A stretch of DNA of 64,000 nt from the NCBI GenBank assembly GCA_964594125.1, contig CAZQLL010000002.1:1-64000 (forward strand), in the 5' to 3' direction. The translations under genes were made by a program, and so were the position numbers. Each line of letters begins with the position of its first letter. Position 1 is the stretch's first letter. Below the pieces are notes generated by a model. The model did not search any database and had not been told where the DNA came from. It worked only from the letters and a program-made list of their open reading frames with translations. Shown here one piece after another: positions 8,613 to 17,315 of the stretch. This DNA comes from CAVRZJ01 sp964594125. GTDB lineage: Bacteria; Acidobacteriota; Thermoanaerobaculia; Thermoanaerobaculales; Thermoanaerobaculaceae.

Positions 8613-11600
8613 GTGGACAAAACTGTGCTTTCGCGGCTGCCGTCGGCGGCCGACATCGCGGCGTGGGCGAAGCGGAACCGCTACGAGCTCGGTCTGATGG
8701 CCGCCGCCGTCGCGCTGGCGGTGCTCGCCTTCGACTGGAAGGGCTACGACTTCAGCATGCTCGGGCGGGTCGTGATCGGCGACCAGGGCGACACCCTGAC
8801 GTTCACGTCGCTGGTCTACCAGGCGATCGACAACCTGCTCCACCGCCCGACCGACCTCGGGTACGCACTGATCTACTACGGCGACCCGTCGCCGATGGCC
8901 TACACAGTGGCGCCGTACGGCGTCGCCGTCGCGGTGCTGCCGCTCTACCTGCTCACCGGCCTCAACCTCGAACTGACGATGAACCTGTACATCCTCCTCA
9001 CGTTCGCGCTGACGGCGCTGGCCGTCTACCTGCTCGTCAGGCACCTGCTCGACGTGCCGATCGAGGTCGCCGCGCTGACCGGGCTGGCGGTGGCGTTCGC
9101 CCAGTTCCGCTTCATCCACATCGCCCACGTCGAGACGCTGTCGACGCAGTTCTTCATCCTCGCCCTGTACGCCTTCCACCGCTTCCTCGACACGCCGGTC
9201 CGCCGCTGGGCGATCGCCCTGGCGGTGCTGTTCTGGTTCACGTTCTTCACCTCCGGGTACATGGGGTACATGTTCTTCGTCGCCGCGTCGCTGGTGGTGC
9301 TCTTCCTGCTGTTCACCCGCCAGCTCCCGCTCGACCGCGAGTTCCTGCGCTCCGCGGCGGTCTTCGCGCTCACCACGATCGTGCTGTCGCTGCCGTTCCT
9401 GGCGATGCGCTCGGCGAAGAGCGGCGCGCTCTCCGGCTACTCGATCAACACCATCGAGCACTACGCGGCGAACCCGATCGACTGGACTTCGGGCAGCTCT
9501 TTCCTGTACTTCAGCCTCACGAACTTCGCCAACGAGAAGACGCTGTTCCTCGGCTTCACGCCGCTGGCGCTCGCCCTCGCCGGCTGGCTGCTGCGGCGGC
9601 GGGCGCCGGGGGCCGGCGCGGCCGCGCCCGCCGCGGGGCCGGCCGGAGAAGCGGCGCCGACGCGCCGGCTGACGCACTATCAAGTGCTTGTCGTGTACGG
9701 CGCGATGACGGCGCTCGGCTACCTGCTCACCCTCGGCCCGCGCATCGCGTTCACCGAGACGCTCGAGGTCCCCTCCCCGTACATGCTGCTGCTCCAGATC
9801 CCCGGGTTCTCGTCGCTGCGCGTGCCTGCCCGCTTCATCCTGCTCGCGATCGTCGGCACGGCCGTGCTCGGCGCCTGGGCGCTCGCCGAGGTCGGCCGGC
9901 GGCTCGACCGCGTGCGCTACACCGCCCTCTTCGCCCTCGTGGCGGCGTGCCTGACGCTCGAGCTCATCCCGTATGACGGCACTTCGTCGGAGGAGCGCCA
10001 CCCCGCCTCGTTCGTCGTGCTCTCGCCGATGGGCAGCACGATCCCGCCGATGGCGATCGAGCCGCCGCAGGAGCCCAAGGCCGTTCACGCGTGGCTGCGC
10101 TCGTTGCCGAAGGGCACGCCTGTGTACAACTTCCCGGCGACTCCCGAGGCGAACCGGCGCTACATGTACTTCCTGCGTTTCCACGGCCAGCCGATGCTCA
10201 ACGGCCAGGCGAGCTTCATGCCGCGCTGGTTCACCCAGGTCAACGTCGACACGTTCCCCACCCGCGGCGTGATCAAGGTCCTGCGCGACCGCAAGATCCG
10301 GTACGCGCTGGTACACAACCGGCTGCTCGCGGCGGACAAGCGCGCCGAGATCGCCCGCCAGGCGCGCGGCTACATGGACGCCGGGTGGCTGAAGCTCGTC
10401 GGCCGCTTCGACGACGTCGACGTCTACGAAGTGCAGGCGGTGCAGCCGCTGCGCTCGATCCGCATGGAGTTCGACGGGCCGATCGAGGGCCGGGGGTGGC
10501 ACCGCGCCGAGGTGCGCCCGGACGGCCGCTCGTTCGCCTGGACGGCCGCCGACACCGCGACGGTCGACCTGCTGCTGCAGGCCGACCGCGACCTCGACGT
10601 GGTGTTCATGACCAACTCGGGCGTCGTCCCGACGATGACGGAGAGCCTCACGCTCTCCGTCAACGGGCAGCCGATCGAGCTGCGGCGCCTCAAGGAGGAC
10701 GGGAACTGGCGCTTCATGGGTCTCGTTCCGCAGGCGGTTCTCGACCCCAACGAGGGACTGGTCCGCCTCGAGTTCAAGACCGCGCCGCCGGTGTCGCCGG
10801 CCTCGCTGGGGCGCGGCAGTACCGACAAGCGCCAGCTCGGCCTGGCGTTCGACTGGCTCGAGCTCAAGCCGCACTCGAGCCTGATCTCGCTCGACTTCGA
10901 CCGGACCGTGCCGGGCACCGGATGGTTCCCGCCGGAGCTCGATGCGGCTCGCGCCAGCGTGGCGTGGATGTCCGCCGCGACCGCCAGCGTGACGCTGCCG
11001 GTGCGCGAGAGCGGCGACCTCGCGGTGATCGCACGGGTCAAGGCGGCTGATCGCGCGGCGGTGCAGTCGCTCGCACTGTCCGCGAACGGCACCCGGGTGC
11101 AGTACGCGGCGGCCGATGACGGCGACGGCACGGTGATCCGCGCGCTCGTCCCCCAGCGGGTGGTCGGCGACGGTGCCGTCGACGTCGTGCTCACCTTCGC
11201 GGTCGATGCGCTGCGCCAGCAGCCCGGCCCCGACGGCGCGCCGCGGCGCGCCGGGCCGGCGCTCGACTGGCTGCACGTCTACACCGCCGACTCGGTGCGC
11301 CTCGAGTTCGACGCCTTCCCGGTCGGCGACGGCTGGCACCCGCCGGAGACCGACGCCTTCGGGATGACCTCGAGGTGGATGTCGGCGCGGGCGGCGGCGC
11401 TCGTCCTGCCGTTGCCCTCGGACCGCCTGACCGCGGTCGAGTTTCGCGTCGTGCGTGCGCCGACTCCGGAGATCCTCAACTCGCTCGCCCTCGCGGTCAA
11501 CGGCGAGCGGGTGGCCCTCACCTACGACAACACGTCCGGCGACCACATCTTCCGCGGGGTGATCCCGGCCGCGGCGGTCGCCGCCGGCGAGCCGCTGGGG

Positions 11601-11726
11601 ACGCGCCTGGAGTTCCGGGTCGGGGAGGTGACCAGCCTCAAGGCGGTCGGCGAGGGCGACGACACGCGCGCCGTCGGGTGCTCGTTCGACTGGCTGGAGC
11701 TGAAGCCGGCGGGGCCGGCGTCGTAG
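8613..11726 (+). CDS. GT-C/YfhO-like multipass membrane protein with three C-terminal repeat domains
   Basis: 1037 residues. GTG 8613 has GAGG (8603-8606) 6 nt upstream; another GTG at 8601 lacks this. Residues about 30-480 hold roughly 12 membrane helices. An early acidic loop (GDQGDT) recalls GT-C glycosyltransferases, whose donors are lipid-phosphate sugars. About 480-610 is a soluble region. Residues 615-1037 are three tandem copies of about 140 residues (about 615-752, 755-892, 894-1037). Each starts like RMEFD, has GxGWxxPE and WMSA motifs, and ends FDWL(E/H) with two copies reading FDWLELKP. The repeats look all-beta and periplasmic. A related single motif occurs in the protein at 15060. 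Likely role: cell-surface glycan assembly; substrate unknown. Confidence 0.75.
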   Translation: MDKTVLSRLPSAADIAAWAKRNRYELGLMAAAVALAVLAFDWKGYDFSMLGRVVIGDQGDTLTFTSLVYQAIDNLLHRPTDLGYALIYYGDPSPMAYTVAPYGVAVAVLPLYLLTGLNLELTMNLYILLTFALTALAVYLLVRHLLDVPIEVAALTGLAVAFAQFRFIHIAHVETLSTQFFILALYAFHRFLDTPVRRWAIALAVLFWFTFFTSGYMGYMFFVAASLVVLFLLFTRQLPLDREFLRSAAVFALTTIVLSLPFLAMRSAKSGALSGYSINTIEHYAANPIDWTSGSSFLYFSLTNFANEKTLFLGFTPLALALAGWLLRRRAPGAGAAAPAAGPAGEAAPTRRLTHYQVLVVYGAMTALGYLLTLGPRIAFTETLEVPSPYMLLLQIPGFSSLRVPARFILLAIVGTAVLGAWALAEVGRRLDRVRYTALFALVAACLTLELIPYDGTSSEERHPASFVVLSPMGSTIPPMAIEPPQEPKAVHAWLRSLPKGTPVYNFPATPEANRRYMYFLRFHGQPMLNGQASFMPRWFTQVNVDTFPTRGVIKVLRDRKIRYALVHNRLLAADKRAEIARQARGYMDAGWLKLVGRFDDVDVYEVQAVQPLRSIRMEFDGPIEGRGWHRAEVRPDGRSFAWTAADTATVDLLLQADRDLDVVFMTNSGVVPTMTESLTLSVNGQPIELRRLKEDGNWRFMGLVPQAVLDPNEGLVRLEFKTAPPVSPASLGRGSTDKRQLGLAFDWLELKPHSSLISLDFDRTVPGTGWFPPELDAARASVAWMSAATASVTLPVRESGDLAVIARVKAADRAAVQSLALSANGTRVQYAAADDGDGTVIRALVPQRVVGDGAVDVVLTFAVDALRQQPGPDGAPRRAGPALDWLHVYTADSVRLEFDAFPVGDGWHPPETDAFGMTSRWMSARAAALVLPLPSDRLTAVEFRVVRAPTPEILNSLALAVNGERVALTYDNTSGDHIFRGVIPAAAVAAGEPLGTRLEFRVGEVTSLKAVGEGDDTRAVGCSFDWLELKPAGPAS

Positions 11727-11754
11727 CGCCGGCCCGACTCGCCGGCGACGCCAC

Positions 11755-12945
11755 CTACCCGCCGGCCGCGGCGCGCAGCCGGCGCAGCGCCTCGGCGCGG
11801 CCGGCGAGCGACGGCGCCCTGCCCTGTGCGAGCCGACCCGAGCCGCCGCCGCGGCCGCCGAGCGCGGCGGCGACCTCGCGCCCGAGCGCGAGTACGTCGA
11901 CGCCGGCGGCCGCCCCGGCGGCGACGACGAAGCAGGCTCCCGAGTCGCCGTCGGCAGTCAGCAACGCCGTCTTGGCGGGGGCGGCGGCGGCCAGCGCGCG
12001 CCCGACCTGTTGCAGGAACGGCAGCTCGCGGCCCGGCCAGTGCGCTTCCACGACGGCCTCCGCGGCGGCGGCGAGCGCGGCTGCGAGCGCCTCCGCCAGC
12101 TCTCCCTCGGCGGCGCGCAGCGCCTTCTCGGTGCGCCGCAGCTCCGCGAGCTTCGCCTCCGCCACGGCCGCGAGCTCGCCGTCGGGGGCGCCGAGCAGCG
12201 CGCGCAGCATCGCGCCGCGCCGCTCGTGCGCGGCGAGGCGGCGAAGGACGCGGCCGCCGGCGGCGAAGAACACGCGGGTGCCGCCGCGCATCGGCTCGCT
12301 GCCGAGCACCTTGAGGCAGCCGATCTCGGCGGTCGAGCGCACGTGGGTGCCGCCGCAGGTGTTGCAGTCGAGGCCGGAGATCTCGACCAGGCGCACGTCG
12401 CCGGTGTGGCCGGCGGGCAGCCCGCGCGTGCGCACCGTCGCCGCCGCGTACTCGGTCTGCGTGACCCGCCGCGCCGTCACCGGCCGGGCGGCGCGGATCT
12501 CCGCGTTCGCCTCCTCCTCGAGGCGGTCGAGGCGCGCCGCGTCGAGCCCGGGGACGTCGAGCTCGATGTCGCACGTCTCGGCGCCGAGGTGGAACGCCGT
12601 GGTCGGCCAGCCGAAGCGGTCCTGCGCGACCGCGGTGAGCAGGTGCTGGCCGGTGTGCTGCTGCATGTGGTCGTAGCGCCGCGCCCAGTCGAGCCGGACC
12701 ACGACGCCGCCCGCCGGCACGGGGCCCGCGAGGTAGTGGCGGATCGCGCCGCCCGCGTTCTGAACGTCGACGATTGCCGTGTCGCCGAGCCGGCCGTGGT
12801 CGCACGGCTGGCCGCCGCCCGCCGGAAAGCAGACGGTGTCGGCGAGCACCGCCCACGGCCCGCCGCCGTCCTCGCCGAACTCGACGACGCGCGTCGCCAG
12901 CTCGCGCAGGTACGGATCACGCTCGAACGCAGGGGGCTCGCCCAC
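11755..12945 (-). CDS. AlaX-L-type alanyl-tRNA editing protein
   Basis: 396 residues. A free-standing relative of the AlaRS editing domain that removes Ser or Gly from mischarged tRNA-Ala. The Zn site is intact: HTGQH (His97, His101) and CGGTH (Cys197, His201). The N-terminal part has the AlaRS-like PAGGGQPxDxG loop. The C-terminal third carries a DHHA1-like end with GGRGGGSGRLAQG, as in long AlaX proteins, and an Ala/Glu-rich coiled coil lies between. Start GTG 12945 sits exactly 6 nt after a TAGCAT box and has no Shine-Dalgarno, suggesting a leaderless mRNA. It is convergent with the gene at 8613 and divergent from ahcY. Confidence 0.9.
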   Translation of the reverse strand: MGEPPAFERDPYLRELATRVVEFGEDGGGPWAVLADTVCFPAGGGQPCDHGRLGDTAIVDVQNAGGAIRHYLAGPVPAGGVVVRLDWARRYDHMQQHTGQHLLTAVAQDRFGWPTTAFHLGAETCDIELDVPGLDAARLDRLEEEANAEIRAARPVTARRVTQTEYAAATVRTRGLPAGHTGDVRLVEISGLDCNTCGGTHVRSTAEIGCLKVLGSEPMRGGTRVFFAAGGRVLRRLAAHERRGAMLRALLGAPDGELAAVAEAKLAELRRTEKALRAAEGELAEALAAALAAAAEAVVEAHWPGRELPFLQQVGRALAAAAPAKTALLTADGDSGACFVVAAGAAAGVDVLALGREVAAALGGRGGGSGRLAQGRAPSLAGRAEALRRLRAAAGG

Positions 12946-12951
12946 CCGGTC

Positions 12952-12957
12952 ATGCTA
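12952..12957 (-). promoter_or_regulatory. -10 box, leaderless type, for the AlaX gene
   Basis: TAGCAT on the minus strand, 6 nt before the GTG at 12945. A transcript starting at the usual distance would begin at the start codon. Confidence 0.5.
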
Positions 12958-12969
12958 ACGCAGCGCGGG

Positions 12970-12998
12970 TGGCGGCGCCCGGTGAGTCGGGGTACGAT
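12970..12998 (+). promoter_or_regulatory. Promoter for ahcY
   Basis: TGGCGG (12970-12975), 17 bp, TACGAT (12993-12998). The -10 is good and the -35 weak, though it resembles the TGGCGG and TTGCGG elements before ilvE and the APC permease. The leader would be about 30 nt with GGAGGA at 13025. Confidence 0.4.
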
Positions 12999-13034
12999 AC
13001 ACGGGGCGCTTTCCGCGCCAATCCGGAGGAGTTG

Positions 13035-14369
13035 ATGAGCCTGCCGAAGCACGATGTTGCCGATCTGTCGCTCGCGGCGCAGGGGATGCGCCGCATCGCG
13101 TGGGCCGACCGCCACATGCCGGTGCTCGCGTCGATCCGCGAGCGCTTCGCCGAGGAGAAGCCGCTGGCCGGCGAGCGCCTTGCCGCCTGCCTGCACGTCA
13201 CCACCGAGACCGCCAACCTGGTGCGCACGCTCCTGGCGGGCGGCGCCGAGGTCACGCTGTGCGCCTCCAATCCGCTCTCCACCCAGGACGACGTCGCCGC
13301 CGCCCTGGTCGCGGAGCTCGGCGTCGCCACGTTCGCGGTCAAGGGCGAGGACAATGCGCGGTACTACTCGCACATCCGCGCGGCGCTCGAGTTCGCGCCG
13401 ACGATCACGATGGACGACGGCGCCGACCTCGTGTCGTCGCTGCTGTTCGTGGCGCGCGGCGAGCTCGAGGGCGTCCACGCCGAGGTGCGGGCGATGGCGG
13501 AGAAGCTCGGGCCAGACGGCTGCCGCCGCCTGATTGCGGGCGTGCGCGGCTCGACCGAGGAGACCACCACCGGCGTCATCCGCCTGCGCGCGATGGAGCG
13601 CGACGGCGTGCTCCGCTTCCCCGTCATCGCGGTCAACGACTCGGCCACCAAGCACCTGTTCGACAACCGCTACGGCACCGGGCAGTCGACCGTCGACGGC
13701 ATCCTGCGCGCGACCAACGTGCTGCTCTCCGGGCTCACGGTGGTGGTCGCCGGCTACGGCTGGTGCGGCCGCGGCGTCGCCTCCCGCGCCCACGGCCACG
13801 GCGCCAGGATCGTCGTGTGCGAGGTCGACCCGGTGCGGGCGCTCGAAGCGGCGATGGACGGCTACTCGGTGATGCCGATGGCCGCCGCCGCCGCGGTCGG
13901 CGACGTCTTCGTGACCGTCACGGGCGACTGCAAGGTGATCACCGCGCGTCACGCCGCGCTCATGAAGGACGGTGCGATCGTCTGCAACGCCGGGCACTTC
14001 GACGTCGAGATCGACCTCGAGTCGATCCGCGCCGAGGCGGTCGAGGTGGCGGCGGTGCGGCCGTTCGTGCAGGCGTACCGCCTGCGCTCCGGCAAGACGC
14101 TGCACGTGCTCGCCGAGGGACGGCTGGTCAACCTCGCCGCCGCCGAGGGACACCCGGCCGCGGTGATGGACATGTCGTTCGCCAACCAGGCGCTCGCCGC
14201 CGAGCACCTCGTCAGGAACGGCAAGGGGCTTTCCGCGCGCGTGCACCGCCTGCCGGAGGCGCTCGATGTCGAGATCGCGCGCCTCAAGCTCGCGACGATG
14301 GGGGTGGCGATCGACACCCTCACCGCCGAGCAGGAGGCGTACCTGGCATCGTGGCGGGAAGGAACGTAG
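13035..14369 (+). CDS. ahcY: Adenosylhomocysteinase
   Basis: 444 residues. Hydrolyses S-adenosylhomocysteine to homocysteine and adenosine, relieving product inhibition of methyltransferases. ATG 13035 has GGAGGA (13025-13030) 4 nt upstream. Family motifs include HVTTETANL, the substrate region TGQSTVDGI, the Rossmann glycine motif GYGWCG (240-245) that holds tightly bound NAD, and CNAGHFDVEI near the end. The length and lack of the eukaryotic insert place it in the short bacterial/archaeal class. A SAM-dependent methyltransferase gene follows 55 bp downstream, separated by a heptad repeat, which fits co-expression. Confidence 0.95.
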   Translation: MSLPKHDVADLSLAAQGMRRIAWADRHMPVLASIRERFAEEKPLAGERLAACLHVTTETANLVRTLLAGGAEVTLCASNPLSTQDDVAAALVAELGVATFAVKGEDNARYYSHIRAALEFAPTITMDDGADLVSSLLFVARGELEGVHAEVRAMAEKLGPDGCRRLIAGVRGSTEETTTGVIRLRAMERDGVLRFPVIAVNDSATKHLFDNRYGTGQSTVDGILRATNVLLSGLTVVVAGYGWCGRGVASRAHGHGARIVVCEVDPVRALEAAMDGYSVMPMAAAAAVGDVFVTVTGDCKVITARHAALMKDGAIVCNAGHFDVEIDLESIRAEAVEVAAVRPFVQAYRLRSGKTLHVLAEGRLVNLAAAEGHPAAVMDMSFANQALAAEHLVRNGKGLSARVHRLPEALDVEIARLKLATMGVAIDTLTAEQEAYLASWREGT

Positions 14370-14373
14370 AGGC

Positions 14374-14401
14374 CGTGGCTCGTGGTTCGTGGCACGTGGG
14401 C
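14374..14401 (-). repeat. Heptad tandem repeat, copy B (4 units)
   Basis: Four 7-bp units starting CGTGG (CGTGGCT, CGTGGTT, CGTGGCA, CGTGGGC), the reverse-complement orientation of copy A. It begins 4 bp after the ahcY stop and ends 23 bp before the methyltransferase start. Confidence 0.6.
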
Positions 14402-14424
14402 CGAGCCGCACGGAGTCGCGAGTA

Positions 14425-15063
14425 GTGGCTCCTTCGCCCGGACCACGGCTGCCCTCCGACGGGCCTGACGGGCCGGCGGGGAACACGTTCGACAAGTACC
14501 ACACGAAGAACCCCGTCTACCGTTACCTCGTGCGCGAGTTCCTCGCCATGGTGCGCGCGCTCGCGCGGCGCTTCGAGCGCCCCGCGGTGCTCGAGGTCGG
14601 CTGCGGCGAGGGCCATCTCGCCCGCTATCTGGCGGACGGCTGGGACGCCCCGCCGATCGTCGCCTTCGACGTCTCGCTGTCGGTGATCGCCGACGCGCGG
14701 CGTTTCGGCGGCTCGCCGCGCTTCTTCGCCGGCAGCTCGTACGCGTTGCCGTTTCCGGACGCGAGCTTCGACCTGGTGATCATGTGCGAGGTGATGGAGC
14801 ACCTCGCCGAGCCCGGGAGGGCGCTGTGCGAGATCGCGCGGGTGGCCCGCCGCGCCTGCCTGGTGAGCGTGCCGCGCGAGCCGCTGTGGCGAGTGCTCAA
14901 CATGGCGCGCGGCGCCTACTGGCGTGACTGGGGGAACACCCCCGGCCACGTGCAGTGGTGGTCGCGGCGCAGCCTGCTGCGGCTGGTGGCGCGTCACGGC
15001 GAGGTGCTCGCGGCGCCGGCGCCGTTCCCTTGGAGCGTCGCGCTGTTCGCGCCGCGGCGATGA
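14425..15063 (+). CDS. Class I SAM-dependent methyltransferase
   Basis: 212 residues. The GTG at 14425 is chosen because the conserved NTFDKYHTKNP start of this family lies just after it; GGAG (14412-14415) is a modest Shine-Dalgarno. The SAM motif I is VLEVGCGEG, followed by the acidic loop of motif II (VAFDVS) and the motif DLVIMCEVMEHL. The family (Methyltransf_11/25) often accompanies glycan or lipid-linked sugar genes. Its stop overlaps the next start (ATGA), so it is coupled to the membrane glycosyltransferase-like gene. The substrate is unknown; an envelope glycan or lipid is inferred from context. Confidence 0.8.
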   Translation: MAPSPGPRLPSDGPDGPAGNTFDKYHTKNPVYRYLVREFLAMVRALARRFERPAVLEVGCGEGHLARYLADGWDAPPIVAFDVSLSVIADARRFGGSPRFFAGSSYALPFPDASFDLVIMCEVMEHLAEPGRALCEIARVARRACLVSVPREPLWRVLNMARGAYWRDWGNTPGHVQWWSRRSLLRLVARHGEVLAAPAPFPWSVALFAPRR

Positions 15064-17315
15064 CGGACGAGAGCACCCCGCGGCGCGATCTCGACCGCAT
15101 CTTCACGGCGCGGCTGCTCGGGCTCGCGGACCGCCGGCTCGACCTCGCGCTCACCCTCGCCGCCGCGGCGCTGCTCGCCGCCAGCCGGCTGCTGCTGCTC
15201 GCCAACGGCCCGTGGGAGCAGGACGAGGCGATCTTCGCGCGCTCGGTGCTCGCCTTCGCGCCGGCGCAGCACTTCCCGCACCCGCCGTTCTTCCCCGGCT
15301 GGATCGCGGCGGGGTTCGCGCTCACGCCACTGCTCGGCGACCCGCTGCGCGCGTTCCAGCTCCTCTCGGCCGCCGCCTCGGTGGCGGCGGTGTGGCCGCT
15401 CGCGTTCCTCGGACGGCGCGTCGCGCCTCCCGCCGTCGCGCTCGCCAGCGCGCTCGCGGTGTCGTTCCTTCCCGGGACGTGGGTGTTCGCGGTGCGCGGC
15501 TTCTCGTGCACCGCCGCGGCGCTGCTCGCGCTCGCCGCCGCCGCGATGGCGGTGCAGGGGCTCGACGGGATGGGGGGACGGCGCTTCCTCGTGTTCTCGC
15601 TGCTGGTCGCCGTCGCGTTCCTCGTCCGGCCCGTGCTCGCGCCGCTGTTGGCGCTGCTGTGGCTCGCAGCCGCCCGGGGCGTGCACCCGCGCGGCCACGC
15701 CGTGCTCGCGGGGGCGGCCGGCGCCGCGCTCGCGGCGGTCGGGTTCCTGCCTTTCGTCATCGCCGCCGGCGGCCCCGGCGGGTTCGCCGCCCTGCTGCGC
15801 GCGCACGCCGGCGAGCACTTCGGGGCGGTCGCGGCCGCTCCGACGAGAATCGCCGACATCGGCGTGGTGTGCGGGCTCGGGGGCGTGGCGCCGGCCGCCG
15901 CTGCCGCCGTGCTCGCGCTCGCGGGTCTCGCCGCATGGTGGCGGCGCGCCGGGTGGCGGCCGGCGGCGGTGTACGCGGTGCTGGTGGCCGGTCTTGTGCT
16001 GTCGCTGCTGTACGCCCACGTGCCGACGTTCCCGCGCTACGCGGTGCCGCTGCTCCTGGCGCTGGCGCCGCTTTTCGCCGGCGCGCTCGCGTGGCTGCCG
16101 GCGGCCGCCGGCGCCGGCGTCGCGCTGGCCGCCGGCGCGGCGTCGGCGGCGGCGTGGCTGCCGCTGCTGGTCGAGCAGCACACGACGCGGTTCCCGATGT
16201 GGGCGGCGGCGGTCACCGCATGCGAGCGGGCGCGCGACGCCGAGCGCCCCACCCGCGTGCTCGGCGGCCGCGGCGGCTGGGCGTTCGTGTCGTACAGCGA
16301 CGAGTTGATGCGCGCGCGCGGCGAGGCGGGATCGTTGCCGCGGCCGGACAACTGGCCGTACCGCTTCCGCGCTCCGGTGGGGGCCGAGCACTGGCTGGTC
16401 GTGACGTCGGGGTGGAGCGACATCCTGCCGTGGGAGCGCACACGCGAGGTCGCGCGCTTCGCGGGTGTCTCGTGGCGCGCCGAGCGGTTGTCGCAGCACC
16501 GCTTCCTCACCGCCACCGTGGTCGCCGACCTGCCGCTGCAGCACGGCACCTGGTGGAGGCCGGAGAAGGACGGCAAGGGGCGTACGTTCGCCTGGAGCTC
16601 GAGCCCGGCGAGCATCACCCTGCCGGCCGCTGCGGCGGGCGAGCCGTGGGTCGTTCAGGTGCGCGCAGCACGCGGCGAGCTGCCGCTGCGCGTGGCGGTC
16701 AACCGCAAGCTGCGCTTGCTGATCGACGGCGGCGGCAGGACCGAGACGCACCGCGTGCCGCCGGAGGTGCTTTTCACCGACCGCGAGAACATCATCGAGC
16801 TCTCGCGCGACGCGACCTACCCGCCGAACGAGCGCGACCGCCGGCCGCTCGCCGCCGCGCTCTACGTCGTCGCCGGCGGCGCCGCGGCGGGCGGCGCCAC
16901 GGTCGGGCTCGGCGACGACGGGCGCCTGCGCGAGCTCGGCATCACACTGGCGGGCTTCCACGGCAGGGAGACGTTCCGCGACGGCGTCGTCGGCCGCTGG
17001 TCGCAGCCGACCGCGGCGATCGAGGTGCCGGCCGCGGCCGGGACGCTGGCGCTGACGCTGCTGGCGCCGCGGCCGGGCGGGGCGCGCACCGAGGTGTGGG
17101 CGGGCGGCGCTCGCGTCGCCGGGCCGTGGGAGGTGACCCCGTCGCCGCGCTCGTTCGAGGTCGTGATCACGCCGGCGCTCGTGCGCGGGCCCTCGCTGCG
17201 CCTCGAGCTGCGGACGAACCCGTACGAGCCGCCGTCGCCGCCGGGACGGAAATCGCGCCTGCTCGGCGTCGTGGTCAGCTCGCTGACGCTGCCGAATCCC
17301 GCTGCCGCGCCGTGA
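15060..17315 (+). CDS. GT39/ArnT-like membrane glycosyltransferase with C-terminal beta domain
   Basis: 751 residues. Starts at ATG 15060, overlapping the methyltransferase stop by 4 bp. Residues about 25-380 form some 10 membrane helices. The first periplasmic loop has WEQDEAIFA, the acidic GT-C motif that binds a polyprenyl-phosphate sugar donor. The soluble C-terminal half (about 400-751) is beta-rich. Near residue 497 it has WWRPEKDGKGRTFAW, which resembles the WxxPExD...W module repeated three times in the protein at 8613. Likely transfers a sugar to a surface glycan or lipid. The 3' end overlaps the convergent ilvE by 41 bp. Confidence 0.8.
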   Translation: MTDESTPRRDLDRIFTARLLGLADRRLDLALTLAAAALLAASRLLLLANGPWEQDEAIFARSVLAFAPAQHFPHPPFFPGWIAAGFALTPLLGDPLRAFQLLSAAASVAAVWPLAFLGRRVAPPAVALASALAVSFLPGTWVFAVRGFSCTAAALLALAAAAMAVQGLDGMGGRRFLVFSLLVAVAFLVRPVLAPLLALLWLAAARGVHPRGHAVLAGAAGAALAAVGFLPFVIAAGGPGGFAALLRAHAGEHFGAVAAAPTRIADIGVVCGLGGVAPAAAAAVLALAGLAAWWRRAGWRPAAVYAVLVAGLVLSLLYAHVPTFPRYAVPLLLALAPLFAGALAWLPAAAGAGVALAAGAASAAAWLPLLVEQHTTRFPMWAAAVTACERARDAERPTRVLGGRGGWAFVSYSDELMRARGEAGSLPRPDNWPYRFRAPVGAEHWLVVTSGWSDILPWERTREVARFAGVSWRAERLSQHRFLTATVVADLPLQHGTWWRPEKDGKGRTFAWSSSPASITLPAAAAGEPWVVQVRAARGELPLRVAVNRKLRLLIDGGGRTETHRVPPEVLFTDRENIIELSRDATYPPNERDRRPLAAALYVVAGGAAAGGATVGLGDDGRLRELGITLAGFHGRETFRDGVVGRWSQPTAAIEVPAAAGTLALTLLAPRPGGARTEVWAGGARVAGPWEVTPSPRSFEVVITPALVRGPSLRLELRTNPYEPPSPPGRKSRLLGVVVSSLTLPNPAAAP

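Noticed and set aside
12950..13034. SAH riboswitch before ahcY
   Set aside because: The short leader (about 30 nt after the predicted start) lacks the conserved SAH riboswitch sequences and is too short for the fold.
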